A stretch of DNA of 64,000 nucleotides from Strobilurus pachycystidiatus (lineage: Eukaryota > Basidiomycota > Agaricomycetes > Agaricales > Physalacriaceae): the NCBI GenBank assembly GCA_019915135.1, contig JAHLMK010000021.1:434001-498000 (forward strand). Reading direction: 5' to 3'. This document shows positions 12,180 to 23,391 of the stretch, in pieces (the first letter of the stretch is position 1; every line of letters starts with the position of its first letter). The position numbers were made by a program, and so were the translations under genes. Below the pieces are notes generated by a model. It saw only the letters and a program-made list of their open reading frames with translations, made no database searches and was not told the origin of the DNA.

Positions 12180-15100
12180 GATGGGCAGGGGAAGGGAAAC
12201 AAGGCAGGACATTGGTCGGGCGCTGTGGAAAGGGATTAAATAGTGGAGTGACTCCGTCACGGTCATGTCTGTTTACTGTTTGCTTATAAGGGCACCGCCA
12301 TCAACAAACCACCACGTGCTGCCAGTCCTGCAATGCATTCCGCTTCGCACCCAGATCTATCCCCATTCGGCCGTCCATGTTCTGCTGCTGGCTGCCTTGC
12401 GAGTCACCCTTTCGCCCTCCTCCCCAGCCCGCCAGTCCAGTGCCCGTTATCTCTCGTCCAATGCCGTCCCCTCCATCCTTTTCCCACCTGTTCAATTACA
12501 TTGATGATCCAATCACATTATCTGCCACTCCCCATTCTCCGCCCGTTCCCGTATCCGGATCTTTCCCTCGAGGCCCGCAGGAAATGAATGCATGCCTGCT
12601 ATGGAAGGCGTCATCTTAGAGCTCTTTTTTGTTCTCTTCGTCCCTTTGTCCTACATCCTCTTAAGTCGTCTCCGCCGCTCTTTTGCCCTTTCATACTCTT
12701 TCGGTTGTCGTCTGGGCGACCCGCTCCCCAACTCTTCTCCTGCATTATATCTGAGGCTGACCTGATAACATACAGAAATGATCTGCGGAGCCTGGGTTTC
12801 TCGGCGCTAGTAGAGCTATATCAGGACGCTGAAGGAAGCTACACCTTTCTAGTTCTGTTCTTACCGAGGTCCTGTCGATCTGGGGATTGAATTCATTAGA
12901 CCTCTACCACTGCCAGCCGCCTGAAAAACGCTCATTAGAACGGCTCATAATTTTCTCACAGGTACTGAATGGGATGGCGCCACATATACTCCAACTGCGC
13001 TTCCTGGTCGCAGTCGGCTTCCTACTATTCCGGGTCACTGACTGCCGACGAAATGCCTTTCATGATTTTCTTTACTCATTTTCCCCAGCCGTCAATCGGT
13101 GATTGCCATCTCTAACATTGAGTCACGAACTACAGCACTTGTGTACTAGTGATTTCTATCGTATCTTCATCCATCTTTGGCCATGAGCTCTCCCATATCA
13201 ACTTCCACATCTATCAATCATTCACGGGTCTCATGGCCAGATTTTCGGGTCGGCATATTTTGCCCAGGCCAAAATAATTATGACACGGCATGCAATGCCG
13301 GATCTGTACCAAACGAATAGCGGCTGGTCGTCCGGACCCGAGCTGGAACCTACCCAGTCAATGCAAGGAGAATGTCCATATGTGCAGGCCCTCAGACACC
13401 TCTGCGTCTTACATGTCATGTCACTTCACGTGCTAAGAATATTGAGGTCGTGTATGACAAGACGACATCGCTACCACAGCACGAGTAGGTTCATTATCAC
13501 GCGATGTAGCTCACGGCTCTCAATTTGCCGCCTTCCATACGCGCTCCAAGGAGGTCATACATTGCCGACTTAAGTGTACGACATCAACATAATGATGGTG
13601 CCAGGATGCAGGATATGGCCGAGCCCATTGAAAATAGTTCAATAGCAAAACCTGGCAGGGTTTCCCTGCGCGCCTGATCAACGCAAGGCGTCGCGAACCA
13701 GTACCAACCTGGGAATTTGGCTTCACCAGTACTTCATCTTACCGTTGACCGAGAATGAAACACCCCACGGAAACGCTGTCGAGTTTGGAGAGAGTAAACG
13801 AAAACGCGACCAAGGGTTCCCACGAGGCAACCCCGGAACGTTGAAACAACATGGTGCAGCGCAGCTACAGCAATGGGTTGGAGGAATCAGAAATGGAGCC
13901 TTCGCTACGGGTGCAAGGATCTGCGAAGCGCTGTGCGGAACGATGGAAACAATTGATGGCGGAACCAGGATCGCCAGTGTGCCCGCCCAACCGTTACGTT
14001 GGCGAGGAACAGTGGAAATGGGCTGCGCCTGTTCAACAATAGCAAGCACTTGGATACGCTGAGCATCCTGACGCTGGATCAAAAGCCGAAGTGATCACCG
14101 ACGTAGCATGACAGCACACCTGCATTGCCGAAATCGATCATGTCGCTGTCGCTGCATGTTCGACACAACAGCGCCGTTAGACGCAAATAAGGCCAATCGT
14201 AAACATATCTTGAGAGAAAATCTTGTCAGAAAACCCGATTTTTGAGGGGATCACAACCGGCTGACCTAGAGAAAAGACGCCACCAAGCCACGGTGAGTGT
14301 TTGCGGCACAGCAGGCTGCACACATGCCATATTAATCTGCAGGGCAGTCCGTTGAGTCAATGTTGGTGAAATTGACAAAAGATATCCATTGACTAACCCA
14401 AAACCAAGTACCACAGTCATCTCATGTTCCGTCTCGACTCAATTGACGCGGTTCAATGATAGTTGATAGTAGACAGATGCGAACTTACCAGAGATCCGTT
14501 TGAGGCAGGCAAGCAGATGAGGATACGTATATGCATGCGATATTCCACCCAAAAGCTTTACAGACACCCGCAGCGGTGACTAGTAGCCGCCTATGTGGCG
14601 GTACCAGTCATGTAAGTACATCACCAGTTGTAGAGATGTGGTAAAGAGCGAAAACCAGCCAACCGATACCTCTCCATGTCAGTTATTGGTTGGCCGACAA
14701 AAGAAAGCCCAGCGGTCCACGTAGAAGGACTTGTGCTGCCTCTGAAAGTCCACAGCCAGCCGCCTCATTTCGTTTCTAGCAGTCGCAAAATTCAATTCAG
14801 CCACGCAAGAGCAAGGAAAACGACTTGAGATCATCGATATGGTCCCAAAGACCCAAATTTCAAGCCGCCCAAACCGTCTCAGCATATTTTACATTCCACT
14901 TTGAACGACGGGAGGAGGTGAGCGTGTCATACCCGCGTCCCTGGATGCCCCTCATCCTAATATGGCATGAGCCCGGAAGCCCGATCGGAACATTGTCAAT
15001 TTAAACACGGCACGCCCGTTATTAAAGTTTGGTATTGTTCCCTCAGCCCTGTTCCCTTGTTCAAAATGGGATCACAGGAATTTTTCGGGGGCACATGTAC

Positions 15101-15540
15101 CGTCACGCACTGGAGCGGGATAACGTTAGCTTACCCCGAATAGATCAAGATCTCATGGATCACAAACAATCGATCCTTCCTTCAAGTTCCTTCCACAGGT
15201 TCGCGAGTCGACAGTTACAACAATTGAACAAACTCAATCTCTAACGCTCGGCAGCACCCGAGGAGCAGGTACAACATGACCAGCCTGCCAGACCAGCGAA
15301 TGTAGAGGATGTCTATATTGACGAGCTTCTAGGTCGACAAGCTAAGCCTAGTAGTAGATGGCAGAAGCAATCGTGACGAAGAATACGTGTATAGCTCTAG
15401 TATTGAAGAAGTAGGAATGTAGTACACTAGAAGTACAGTAGCTTGCGAGTCCGAATGTATGTATTATACCAGTAATAACGTCCTCGTAATCCTCCCACAA
15501 AAATCCTGTTACAAGACTGGGCAGAAAGGGAAAGAGACTC
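12180..15540. other. 3.4-kb gene-poor region
   Basis: Only scattered 60-120-codon frames occur on both strands (for example 12588-12890, 13723-14082, 13745-14062), without domains or splice-compatible extensions. The first 500 bases are pyrimidine-rich on the plus strand. No transposon protein, tRNA or long repeat was recognised; this may be decayed sequence. Confidence 0.45.
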
Positions 15541-18478
15541 TCAGACCGCAAACCGTGGCGAACTTTCCATCACAGGTGTACTCGCCATCGGAGGGCTAAA
15601 GCACTCTCCACCAATGTGGTTATCTCCATACACCTCCTTCAGCTTCCTCCAAATCGCCCGGAACGTTGTCGCCGATCCCTTATCTTGTGCCAGCGCCATA
15701 ACCGTAACATACCCAGTCGGCGAGTTGAGGTTGAACGTCGGACTAGGAAGAGGCGAGGCGTGTGGACTCTTGTTCAAGAAGACGCTACTGCGTCCGTGTG
15801 CGGGTGGTGGAGCAGCGAGGTAGTTTGAAGTCAGGAGGGGCGACGCCATCTGCTGCTGGGAAAATGGCACATGCGAGAACCAGATCTTGAAGCGTACCGG
15901 CTTCAGGTTTGCCAGTTCCCCGTAGATTGGCTCCTCCAGCCTACACTTCAACACCGCTTCCGTCGGTCCACCACTAGGCTCGGTGATGATGCCCAGCTTC
16001 GACAACGCCCGTCCAGCATCCAGCATGGTCTTGTCCAAGTCGTCCGGAGAATAGAGCACCCAGTGAGAATTGTGCGCCTGTCCTTGATGCTTCCAGCTAA
16101 AAAGGTTCGAGAACCAGCCTTTGAATTCGCCGACGACAGGAGACGTGAGTAATCGCGTGTTGTGTCCGCTGTTAGAGGGCGGCGTGAGAGCAACCGGAGA
16201 ATTTGATACAGAGAGAGTGGACCGCTTCCGGTTTAGCGCTGGGAACTCAAGCGGCGGGGCTGTCAAAGGATATTAACAAAAGAAAGACTGGACGTAGAAA
16301 CCGATTGACATACGTCTGTTCTTCCGCTCCTTCATGCATTGACCGATGGGACTTGAGTCGGCAGTAGATCGCAGTATATTCCCGATGTCCTTCCCGGCGA
16401 TGCTACGTCCTTCGTCTGCATTCACGTAGCTCCACGACTCCTCTCCATAGGATTTGTTCTCTTTGTCGGGCCGAGCTGATTGTGGACGTTGTAGGGAATT
16501 AGACGCCTGGGCATGACTTTCCGTCGCTGCTAGATTCGTAAATCTGACTAGTAAATCATCTGCCGCGTTTGCTGAATGAGTTGAGCGGGCTTCTACGGGG
16601 GAGAAGGCTGGCAGTAAATGAGGAGATGGAGCAATGCCCATGGGACTTGGAGGATTGTAAGAGGAGCGTCGACCTGGAGCCGACGAACGCTGCTCAGACG
16701 GCGCTGGCAGGTCAGATGGAGTCTGTGGCCGTGGAGCACGCGACGCGCGATGCGAATGACGCCGTTGGACAAAAGGAAGCATAGGTACAGGCGAAGGTGG
16801 CTCGTCGTTGGCAGGAGAGTGGGAGAATGTGTATCCACGTCGAACACCTGCAGGGCGCCCAGATGTCGCCACATCAAAATTGGATTTGAGAGGCCTTTGG
16901 TTTTGCATCGACGAGCGCTGGTTGGGTTTATCGGTTATGGGAGTACGAGGTCCAGCAGGGGATGGAGGCCGTTCGCGAGCTATAGCTGTGACAGCACGTC
17001 GCATAGGCGGAGGAGTAGGCTTTGTCGAAGCGGCAGGATGAACAACGGATTGTGTCCGGAGCTGCGAAGACTCGACAGATATGGTTGAGGTTCTTTTGGC
17101 GTCATATTTTTTGAGAATGTTGGCGCCAATATGAGTGTCGAGCTCCCAGCCGAGGTTGAACGTCATGCTAGGAAGAGCGGCAGACGGATCGCCGTTTTCG
17201 GTCGTCTCAGTATCATTCATCTTCGAGGTCTCCTCGCGGTATCTCGCCAACAGAAAGTAGAAAGCCTTGGCATGGACTCCGCGACCAGCTGGCGCACACA
17301 GGTCATCCTTGATCTTGTCACCTCGTGAATCAGCGTGCCTTCCCCAGATAATGCGTAGCGACGAAAAGAGGTCTTGGTCGATGAGCGCTGGGTCAGCAAT
17401 GGGGCGAGCCAGAGTGCTAGGAGATGGAGGAAGCGAAGGATTGTCTACAACGACGCATCGTGTTGCAGCAGAGGATACGACCATCCAAGGATGAGAAAGA
17501 ATTTCGGGTATCTGACAAAAATGAGACTGGGCGAGGGAACGCTTGTATAAGAAAACTTACGGTGATGCGAGAATGGACGTCGACGACAAGCATGCGGGAC
17601 AGGAGATCTTGTGCTAGAGGATCCAGCCACTGCGGCATCTCGAATTTGCCGCTTTTGACCTTGTTCAGAAGAGTCTTGACGTTCTTGTCGTCGAATGGCA
17701 GCCTTCCTGTCAAAAGCGCAAACAAGATAACGCCACAGCTCCAGATATCTGTCGCATTTCCTTGGTATCGCTCGCCATTCACAATTTCTGGACTAGCGTA
17801 GTGAGGAGATCCGCAGCTGGTCTCGAGTTGGAGCGAAGGAGGAGCGAAGGCTGCCATACCCCAGTCGGCGATTTTGATGAGAGGCGGATCAAGAGAGGAG
17901 ATGAGGATGTTTTCGGGCTTGAGGTCGCGATGTATGATAGAGAATGTGTGCGCGTAGTTGAGACCGTAGACGATCTGGCGGAAGAATGTGAGAGCCTCGT
18001 GAGAGTGCAGGCGTCCGCGGTTGACCAGAAAGTCAAACAGTTCGCCGCCCTCGACGTACTCCAGCACGAGGAAAAGCTCCTTCTTGCCCTCGTAGACGTC
18101 GTATATGCGTAGGATGTTCGGATGGTTCATGAGCTTCATCATCGTGATTTCGCGGTCGATGCCGAGACGCTGTTTTTCGGACTTTGCCTGCTGCGTGGCG
18201 AGAGATGCGCGCGAGTTGACGAGGGGAGCCAGAGGCAGGATTTTGACGGCGGCGAACTGTCCGGTAACCTTGTGCTTGGCGATCTTGACGCGGCCAGAGG
18301 CGCCTTTGCCGACGCACTCGCCTATGATCCACGGGCCAATATGCTTCGGATCTGAGGGCAGATCGAACGCCTTGGCTCCTCCGGCGGCGGCCTTCTCCTT
18401 CTCCCAGCGAGTTCCGAGGGGGGCGTTATACTGGATAGGCGGTGCCTTGGGCGGGCTCGAGGACAGCGGGGTCGACAT
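15541..18478 (-). CDS. Gin4/Hsl1/Nim1-type serine/threonine kinase with DWG motif
   Basis: Three exons (18478-17561, 17511-16314, 16259-15541) give exactly 944 residues. An N-terminal kinase domain occupies about residues 45-320. It has a glycine loop (GKGASGRV), a catalytic loop (HRDLKPEN), an APE-equivalent SPEIV after CGSPHYA, and IPEILSHPW at the domain end. The magnesium-binding motif reads ADWGMA instead of the usual ADFGMA. A roughly 380-residue Ser/Pro-rich linker follows, then a C-terminal block with FKGWFSNLFSWK and an ordered module ending near WRKLKEVYG. This resembles the C-terminal regions of BRSK/Gin4-type AMPK relatives. Such kinases organise septins and relieve Wee1 control of mitosis in yeasts. 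The start at 18478 has a good context (CGCCATGTCG); an upstream in-frame ATG at 18595 would add 39 unconserved-looking residues. Confidence 0.88.
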
Positions 18479-19334
18479 GGCGGAGCGATAGATAATAGGC
18501 GGTTGATGTCTCCGGCGAGCAGCTCGACCAGCAAGCAGCGAGCAGGTAGATGGTGGTAGAAGGCAAGTCGTCGAAGGACGACTTTCGCGGCGCATGTCAC
18601 GTCACGACTTCCAGCCGAGAATGCCGAGGCTCTGGCAGTATCCTCAGCTGTGTATATCGTGGGACCTATGGATCCGGAAGGTCAGAGTCTCAGAATGTGC
18701 TGGGCTCATACTGTACACCGGCTGGAGGGCCTTCAAGCGCTCGTAGTCAAGCCTCAGCCGACGCGACGCGTACACTGTATAGGCCGCGTGTCGGATGTGA
18801 ATCACCTGACCACGTTACAGGCGCACGCCGCACTTGCCTTTTCCATCCAAGTGCGTCGGGACCAAATCGGCATTGCAGACGGCCCTGTATCTCCATATCA
18901 CGACAGCAGCACAGCTTCTCGAAACCCGAAAGCTGTCAGGCCTGTCAGGTGCTGTCAGGTGCTGCACATCTCAATTGCCCTTTTGTTTCTCAGGCGCATC
19001 ATCTCCCTGGGTCCTCAATTTCGTTGATGATCATTTCCACGCTCCCCAGCCTTGCCGCCTACACTCAGATTGCAGCATAGACGTTCCTCAGCCTCTCCTC
19101 TGTGCCGACTCCATATCCGAACCGCTCTCAAAGCGTGCCCTTGTGGCAGTGACAGGATAACGGTCGACAGCCTCCCTCCCAATCAAACTTGAATGCCGTT
19201 ACCTTTTGCAACAATAACATTGCCACCCCATTCTCACTCTCTTGTTCTGCAAACGACAGTTACCACGGGCTTAACCGTATAAGAAGCCGTGGCGCCAGAT
19301 CTTGACTCGCCTATCATTTCCTTGCCCTACAACA
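18479..19334. other. Divergent promoter region
   Basis: About 850 bp separate the start of the minus-strand kinase gene from the start of the plus-strand DUF6535 gene, so it must hold both promoters. Open frames on the plus strand (18550-19080) look like noise. No clear TATA box or regulatory repeat was identified. Confidence 0.4.
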
Positions 19335-20633
19335 ATGGCCGCTCCTTCAGCCTCCATGCGGCATGCCTCGGGCAACCGCCAGCATTGCTGTAACCACAGC
19401 ACTAACGACGATGATTGGGTCGACGAGCCCACCCAGGGGCATAACCAAAAACGCCGCCGAGGCAAGAAGAGACTGTTGGGCTTTGGCTCTGCCTCAATCG
19501 AGCACAAAGAGAAGAGTGGGTCCTGATCTCTATCATCCATCTCCGTGTGCTCATGGACACACAGCTGCACGGACCTACGACTACGAAGAGAAGTACGCTC
19601 CCGATGAAGAGTATAAGGAAATGGGCCCCAATGCCCGCGTCTGGAAGGTTTATCTGGACGAAAGTAAGAGGATTGACGAGTACCGCGTTGAGGAGTGGCG
19701 CGATATTCTTGATGTCACCCTGGTTATTGTAAGCTCGTGCTTCACCCCCACTAGTGACATGCTTACCCTCCATCCCAGTCATCCCTCTTCACCATGATCG
19801 TCGCCGTCTTTGTCTCCCGCACATTCCAGTCCCTCCGCATCGACTACTATGAAGTCATGACCATCCTCCTCGGGGAGCTCCTCGCGATCAACCGCGCCAT
19901 CGCCGATGGCAACTCCGTCGACGACATCGCACGCAGTGTCACCGAATTCACCGCTCGCCAGGCCGACCTCTGGGTCAACGGCCTCTGGTTCACCAGCTTT
20001 GCACTCAGCCTCCTCGTCGCCATCCTCGCTATGCTGGCGAAGCAGTGGATACGCGAGTACACGTCTTACGTGTCTGGAGACCCTCGCGATTGTGCTCGTA
20101 TCCGCCAATTCCGCCACATGTCGCTTGAGAGATGGCGTGTGCCTCAGATTATCAGCTTCCTTCCCGTGTTGATGCACTTCACTTTGGGACTATTCTATGC
20201 GGGTCTAGTCATTTTCCTCTATGCGTTCAGCACTCGCATGGCTGCCAGTTTCGCCGGCCTCACCGCCGCGATGCTGGCTTTCTACGTCGCTACGACGATC
20301 CTCCCGCTCGTCTATACCGACTGCCCATACAAGACCGCGCTATCCTTCTATTCCCTCAACACGATGAGTCTCTTCCGTCGTATCTTCAGAGGGAAATTTT
20401 CTTCTGCCGAGGCCAAGGGGTCGTTCACGGAGGCTGAACACAAAAACATCGCAGATGAGGCAGACGACATTGACCTCCGCGCTCTCACATGGCTTCACAA
20501 GAATACAGAAAACCCTTCTGCTCGCATCCTCATCAACCAGGCCTTTAAGGCTCAACGCGTCACGAACGCGCAAGGGCAGGATCCGTTGATCTCAGTTGAT
20601 GAACTACCACAGTCTGCAGCCTCACTGCTCTAA
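19335..20633 (+). CDS. DUF6535 multi-pass membrane protein
   Basis: Exons 19335-19515, 19565-19728 and 19779-20633 encode 399 residues. The first 60 residues are hydrophilic with a basic cluster (QKRRRGKKRL). A conserved entry segment follows (RVWKVYLDESKRIDEY and WRDILDVTLVI). Then come four or five hydrophobic helices: SSLFTMIVAVFVS, WVNGLWFTSFALSLLVAILA followed by MLAKQWIREYTS, a pair around LMHFTLGLFYAGLVIFLYAF, and AAMLAFYVATTILPLVY. The WFTSFALSL / AKQWIREY pattern is the hallmark of DUF6535, a large Agaricomycete family of unknown function often expanded in mushroom genomes. No enzymatic motif is visible. The upstream 5' flank is shared with the divergent kinase gene. Confidence 0.85.
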
Positions 20634-21281
20634 GAACATCTTTTCCTTGTATCCCTCTCGTACCTGCTACTGTTTGTACTGCTTTCTGGCACTCACAAAT
20701 GTTGGATTTTCTGGCTGTCACTTCTCGCACCCATGCGCATACGCCTGAACTAATTTTAACCAAGTATATCAGCCTTGTAGCTTCTTGAATGCTGTACGTA
20801 CGCCTCTGCTTTCCGGCGCTTGTCTAGCACATGATGTACTGAGGCGGTGTCGATGCTATTGCATGGCTGAGAAGAGAACTCCATAGTACCTTTAGAGTCC
20901 TCCAGTGGGACTGGAAATCGGGCAATTCATATCATGATGCGATAATCAGGGATAATGGAAAGCGTAGCAGATCTTCCTCGAGCTTTACGATTCTGTTTCC
21001 AGACTGAAAGCTGCTAGAGAAATGTTCTGCTACAGCGTAATGATGGCCAGAGACGTGGACTTGTCCTGGCCAACAGCTGCCAGCAGGCGCGTCGTATATT
21101 TCAATTGATTAGATGCGATCGGCCGGCGGCACATTTTGATCTCCGACACTTCAATCTCCGACTGACGCAATAAAGCCCCTCTTCGCGGTCACTTTCAATC
21201 CTTAGTTCTCTCCCACTTTGACTACCACCAGTACTCGAGCTTGAGTTAACTTTCTGACACCCCCGCACACCCAGTATTAAA
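20634..21281. other. Intergenic, no gene recognised
   Basis: This holds the 3' flank of the DUF6535 gene and the promoter of the small gene starting at 21282. No coding or repeated structure was recognised. Confidence 0.45.
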
Positions 21282-22233
21282 ATGTTCGCTACCAACACCT
21301 CCGTTTCTTTCTCCAACTCCTTCTTGGCCTCAAAAGTACGTGTTCTGTCCTACCCTCTTCAGCCTTTCTCTGATATCTTCTTCCAGTCCGCAGCTGCTGG
21401 TCAGTTCGTCGGTCATGGGCTTGTCTTCCAAGGAGAAAGCGCTGGTACGTCCTTCTCTTCTATTCCGCGCTCATCTTCTAGCATAGCAGATCTCTCTTCC
21501 ATCCTCATCGGTGTGTGCTTTGTCTTGTCAAATTGGATGTCAAATTCATTGCCACTAAATAGCTCCAGACAATGCATCTTCTCACGACCTTAACGCCGCC
21601 TCAGTCCCAGTCAAGCAAGTCCGAGTGATCCAAATATTCGACGACCTGGAGGAAAGCCCCTATATTGAAGCATCGTATATTGTTGAACAGACCGAGGACG
21701 ATTTTTCTTTCGGCGCGGAGGACTTATCTTTCGACACGGAGGACTCGTTTGACACGGAGGGCCATTCTGATTTAGATCTTTCAGTATCTGGTGATTATAT
21801 TGACGCTCGTTCCAGAAGAGTTCTTGCCACCCAGACGTTCCACCATGTCTCTCAGATTTCGAACCGCCGCCTATTCACCATTTCAGAGACTTCGCCAACG
21901 CCTATGAGTAAGCATCTTAGCTCGCACTGTTTTGGCCACGAAAGTGACTGACCGCGTCTTAGACGACTACTGCTCGACCACACAAAACTTCACAGATTTG
22001 ACACCTATGACATCGAGATTGTCGGATGGTGTGTATCGACGTCAGCTTCCGCAACTGAGCTAATTTCGCCTCTCAGACTCTCAGGACTCCACTAAAACCA
22101 CGACCAGTACTCGTTGGAACGCTGTCATGTACTTCTTCAAGCGCTGCTTCGGGTATGTCTTTCCATGCCATGATCCAGCGCACACTCATAGTCATACCTC
22201 TGCAGTAACAAAGGAGTATCCAGGCCGAATTGA
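21282..22233 (+). CDS. Small acidic hypothetical protein, six exons
   Basis: Exons 21282-21335, 21387-21444, 21563-21907, 21963-22028, 22077-22152 and 22206-22233 join in frame to give 208 residues starting MFATNTSVSFSNSFLASK. Every intron begins GT and ends AG. The middle is strongly acidic (TEDDFSFGAEDLSFDTEDSF), and the C-terminus is Thr/Ser-rich and then basic (MYFFKRCFGN). No domain is recognised and no signal peptide or membrane span is convincing. The gene resembles the one at 32919-33715 in layout: a very short MF-type first exon, a phase-0 intron, then a segment containing AAGQ. The two may be distant relatives. The function is unknown and the exon chain is a prediction. Confidence 0.5.
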
Positions 22234-22415
22234 AAGACCAGCCAGAGGTCTTGGACCTATCATATGGTACGTCGCAGCGTCTTGCTTCCATTATGCCCGC
22301 ATGACAGATGACTCTCTTCAGTTACTTCTTTCCTTCTCCATTGCTTTGTTGTATAAAGGGCGTGTTCCAGACCGCTCGACTAAATCTGTCTTCTCGTCTT
22401 CCGCTTTCTTCTTAT

Positions 22416-22550
22416 ATACCCTGTAGACGGAGTGGAAGGGCGTGCAAAGTCCGCTCGGTTCCTCTGTCCTTTCTTTCGCTTTTTTCCCCTAGATACCCTG
22501 TAGGCGGAGTGGAAGGGCGTGCTAAGTCCGCTCGGGTCCTCTGTCTTTCA
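22416..22550. repeat. Two-copy tandem repeat, 77-bp period
   Basis: The segment starting ataccctgtag at 22416 recurs at 22493 with a handful of substitutions (both contain gcggagtggaagggcgtg or a one-base variant). A third partial echo (gcggagttgg) follows near 22603. It lies just after the small gene at 21282-22233. It looks like a local slippage or unequal-exchange duplication, with no coding role seen. Confidence 0.75.
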
Positions 22551-22786
22551 ACATTCTCAGCTCTCTCATCATTCGCTTTTCTCTTGTTTTTGTATGTACA
22601 TAGGCGGAGTTGGGTCTGGAACATGCTTTTTGAATTGAATGTCTTGCCTGGTGTGAACTGAAAGCGAGCTGTCAAACGAGTCACTTCAAAGCGTCCATAG
22701 TCATAAGGAGGTCGTGTGACCCCGGTCCGCCCAACATCTCTACCGGCGACCACCACCATCTTCCGCGTTTACACAGATAGTGCACC

Positions 22787-23391
22787 ATGGTCGGTCCGCT
22801 GCTTCATCAACGGATTTGGGCTAACTGCTGGCGCTGATAGTCAACCAACTGCCGTCGACGCCTCATTCGCGATTTCAAGCGCCTTTCGACCGATCCTCCT
22901 GGCGGAATCTCAGGCAGCCCATGTCCCGACAACATCATGCTCTGGAACGCTGTTATTTTTGGCCCAGGTGAGTGTTTCCTCTCCCGCGCTTTTCCTGCTC
23001 GCCGCTGACCACGCCTCGACCAGCTGAAACGCCTTTCGAAGACGGCACCTTCAAGCTCACACTCACATTTGACGAATCCTACCCAAACAAGCCGCCCACT
23101 GTCAAATTCCTCTCGCGGATGTTCCATCCAAACGTCTACGCCAACGGCGAGCTTTGTCTCGACATCCTGCAGAACCGCTGGTCTCCGACGTATGATGTGG
23201 CGGCGATCTTGACGAGCATCCAGAGTCTGCTGCACGACCCCAACCCCAACTCACCAGCAAATGCCGAGGCTGCGCAGCTGTATCGGGATAACATGAAGGA
23301 GTACGTGCGGAGGGTGAAGGCGACGGTCGAAGAAAGCTGGCTTGATCCCGAAGAGCTTACCGAGATGGAGGGTCAGGAGAGCACGTCGTAG
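22787..23391 (+). CDS. RAD6: RAD6/UBC2 ubiquitin-conjugating enzyme E2
   Basis: Exons 22787-22789, 22841-22967 and 23024-23391 give exactly 165 residues beginning [13 protein letters not shown]. The UBC fold covers nearly the whole protein. It has the [16 protein letters not shown] active-site block with HPN and the catalytic Cys near residue 88, [15 protein letters not shown] in the first strand region, and DPNPNSPAN after the catalytic loop. These match Rad6 orthologues almost residue for residue. A short acidic tail ends [19 protein letters not shown]. Rad6 with Rad18 monoubiquitinates PCNA and with Bre1 monoubiquitinates histone H2B. Those roles are inferred from orthology. The first coding exon consists of the initiation codon alone: ATG is immediately followed by the GT donor of a 51-nt intron. 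Confidence 0.93.
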
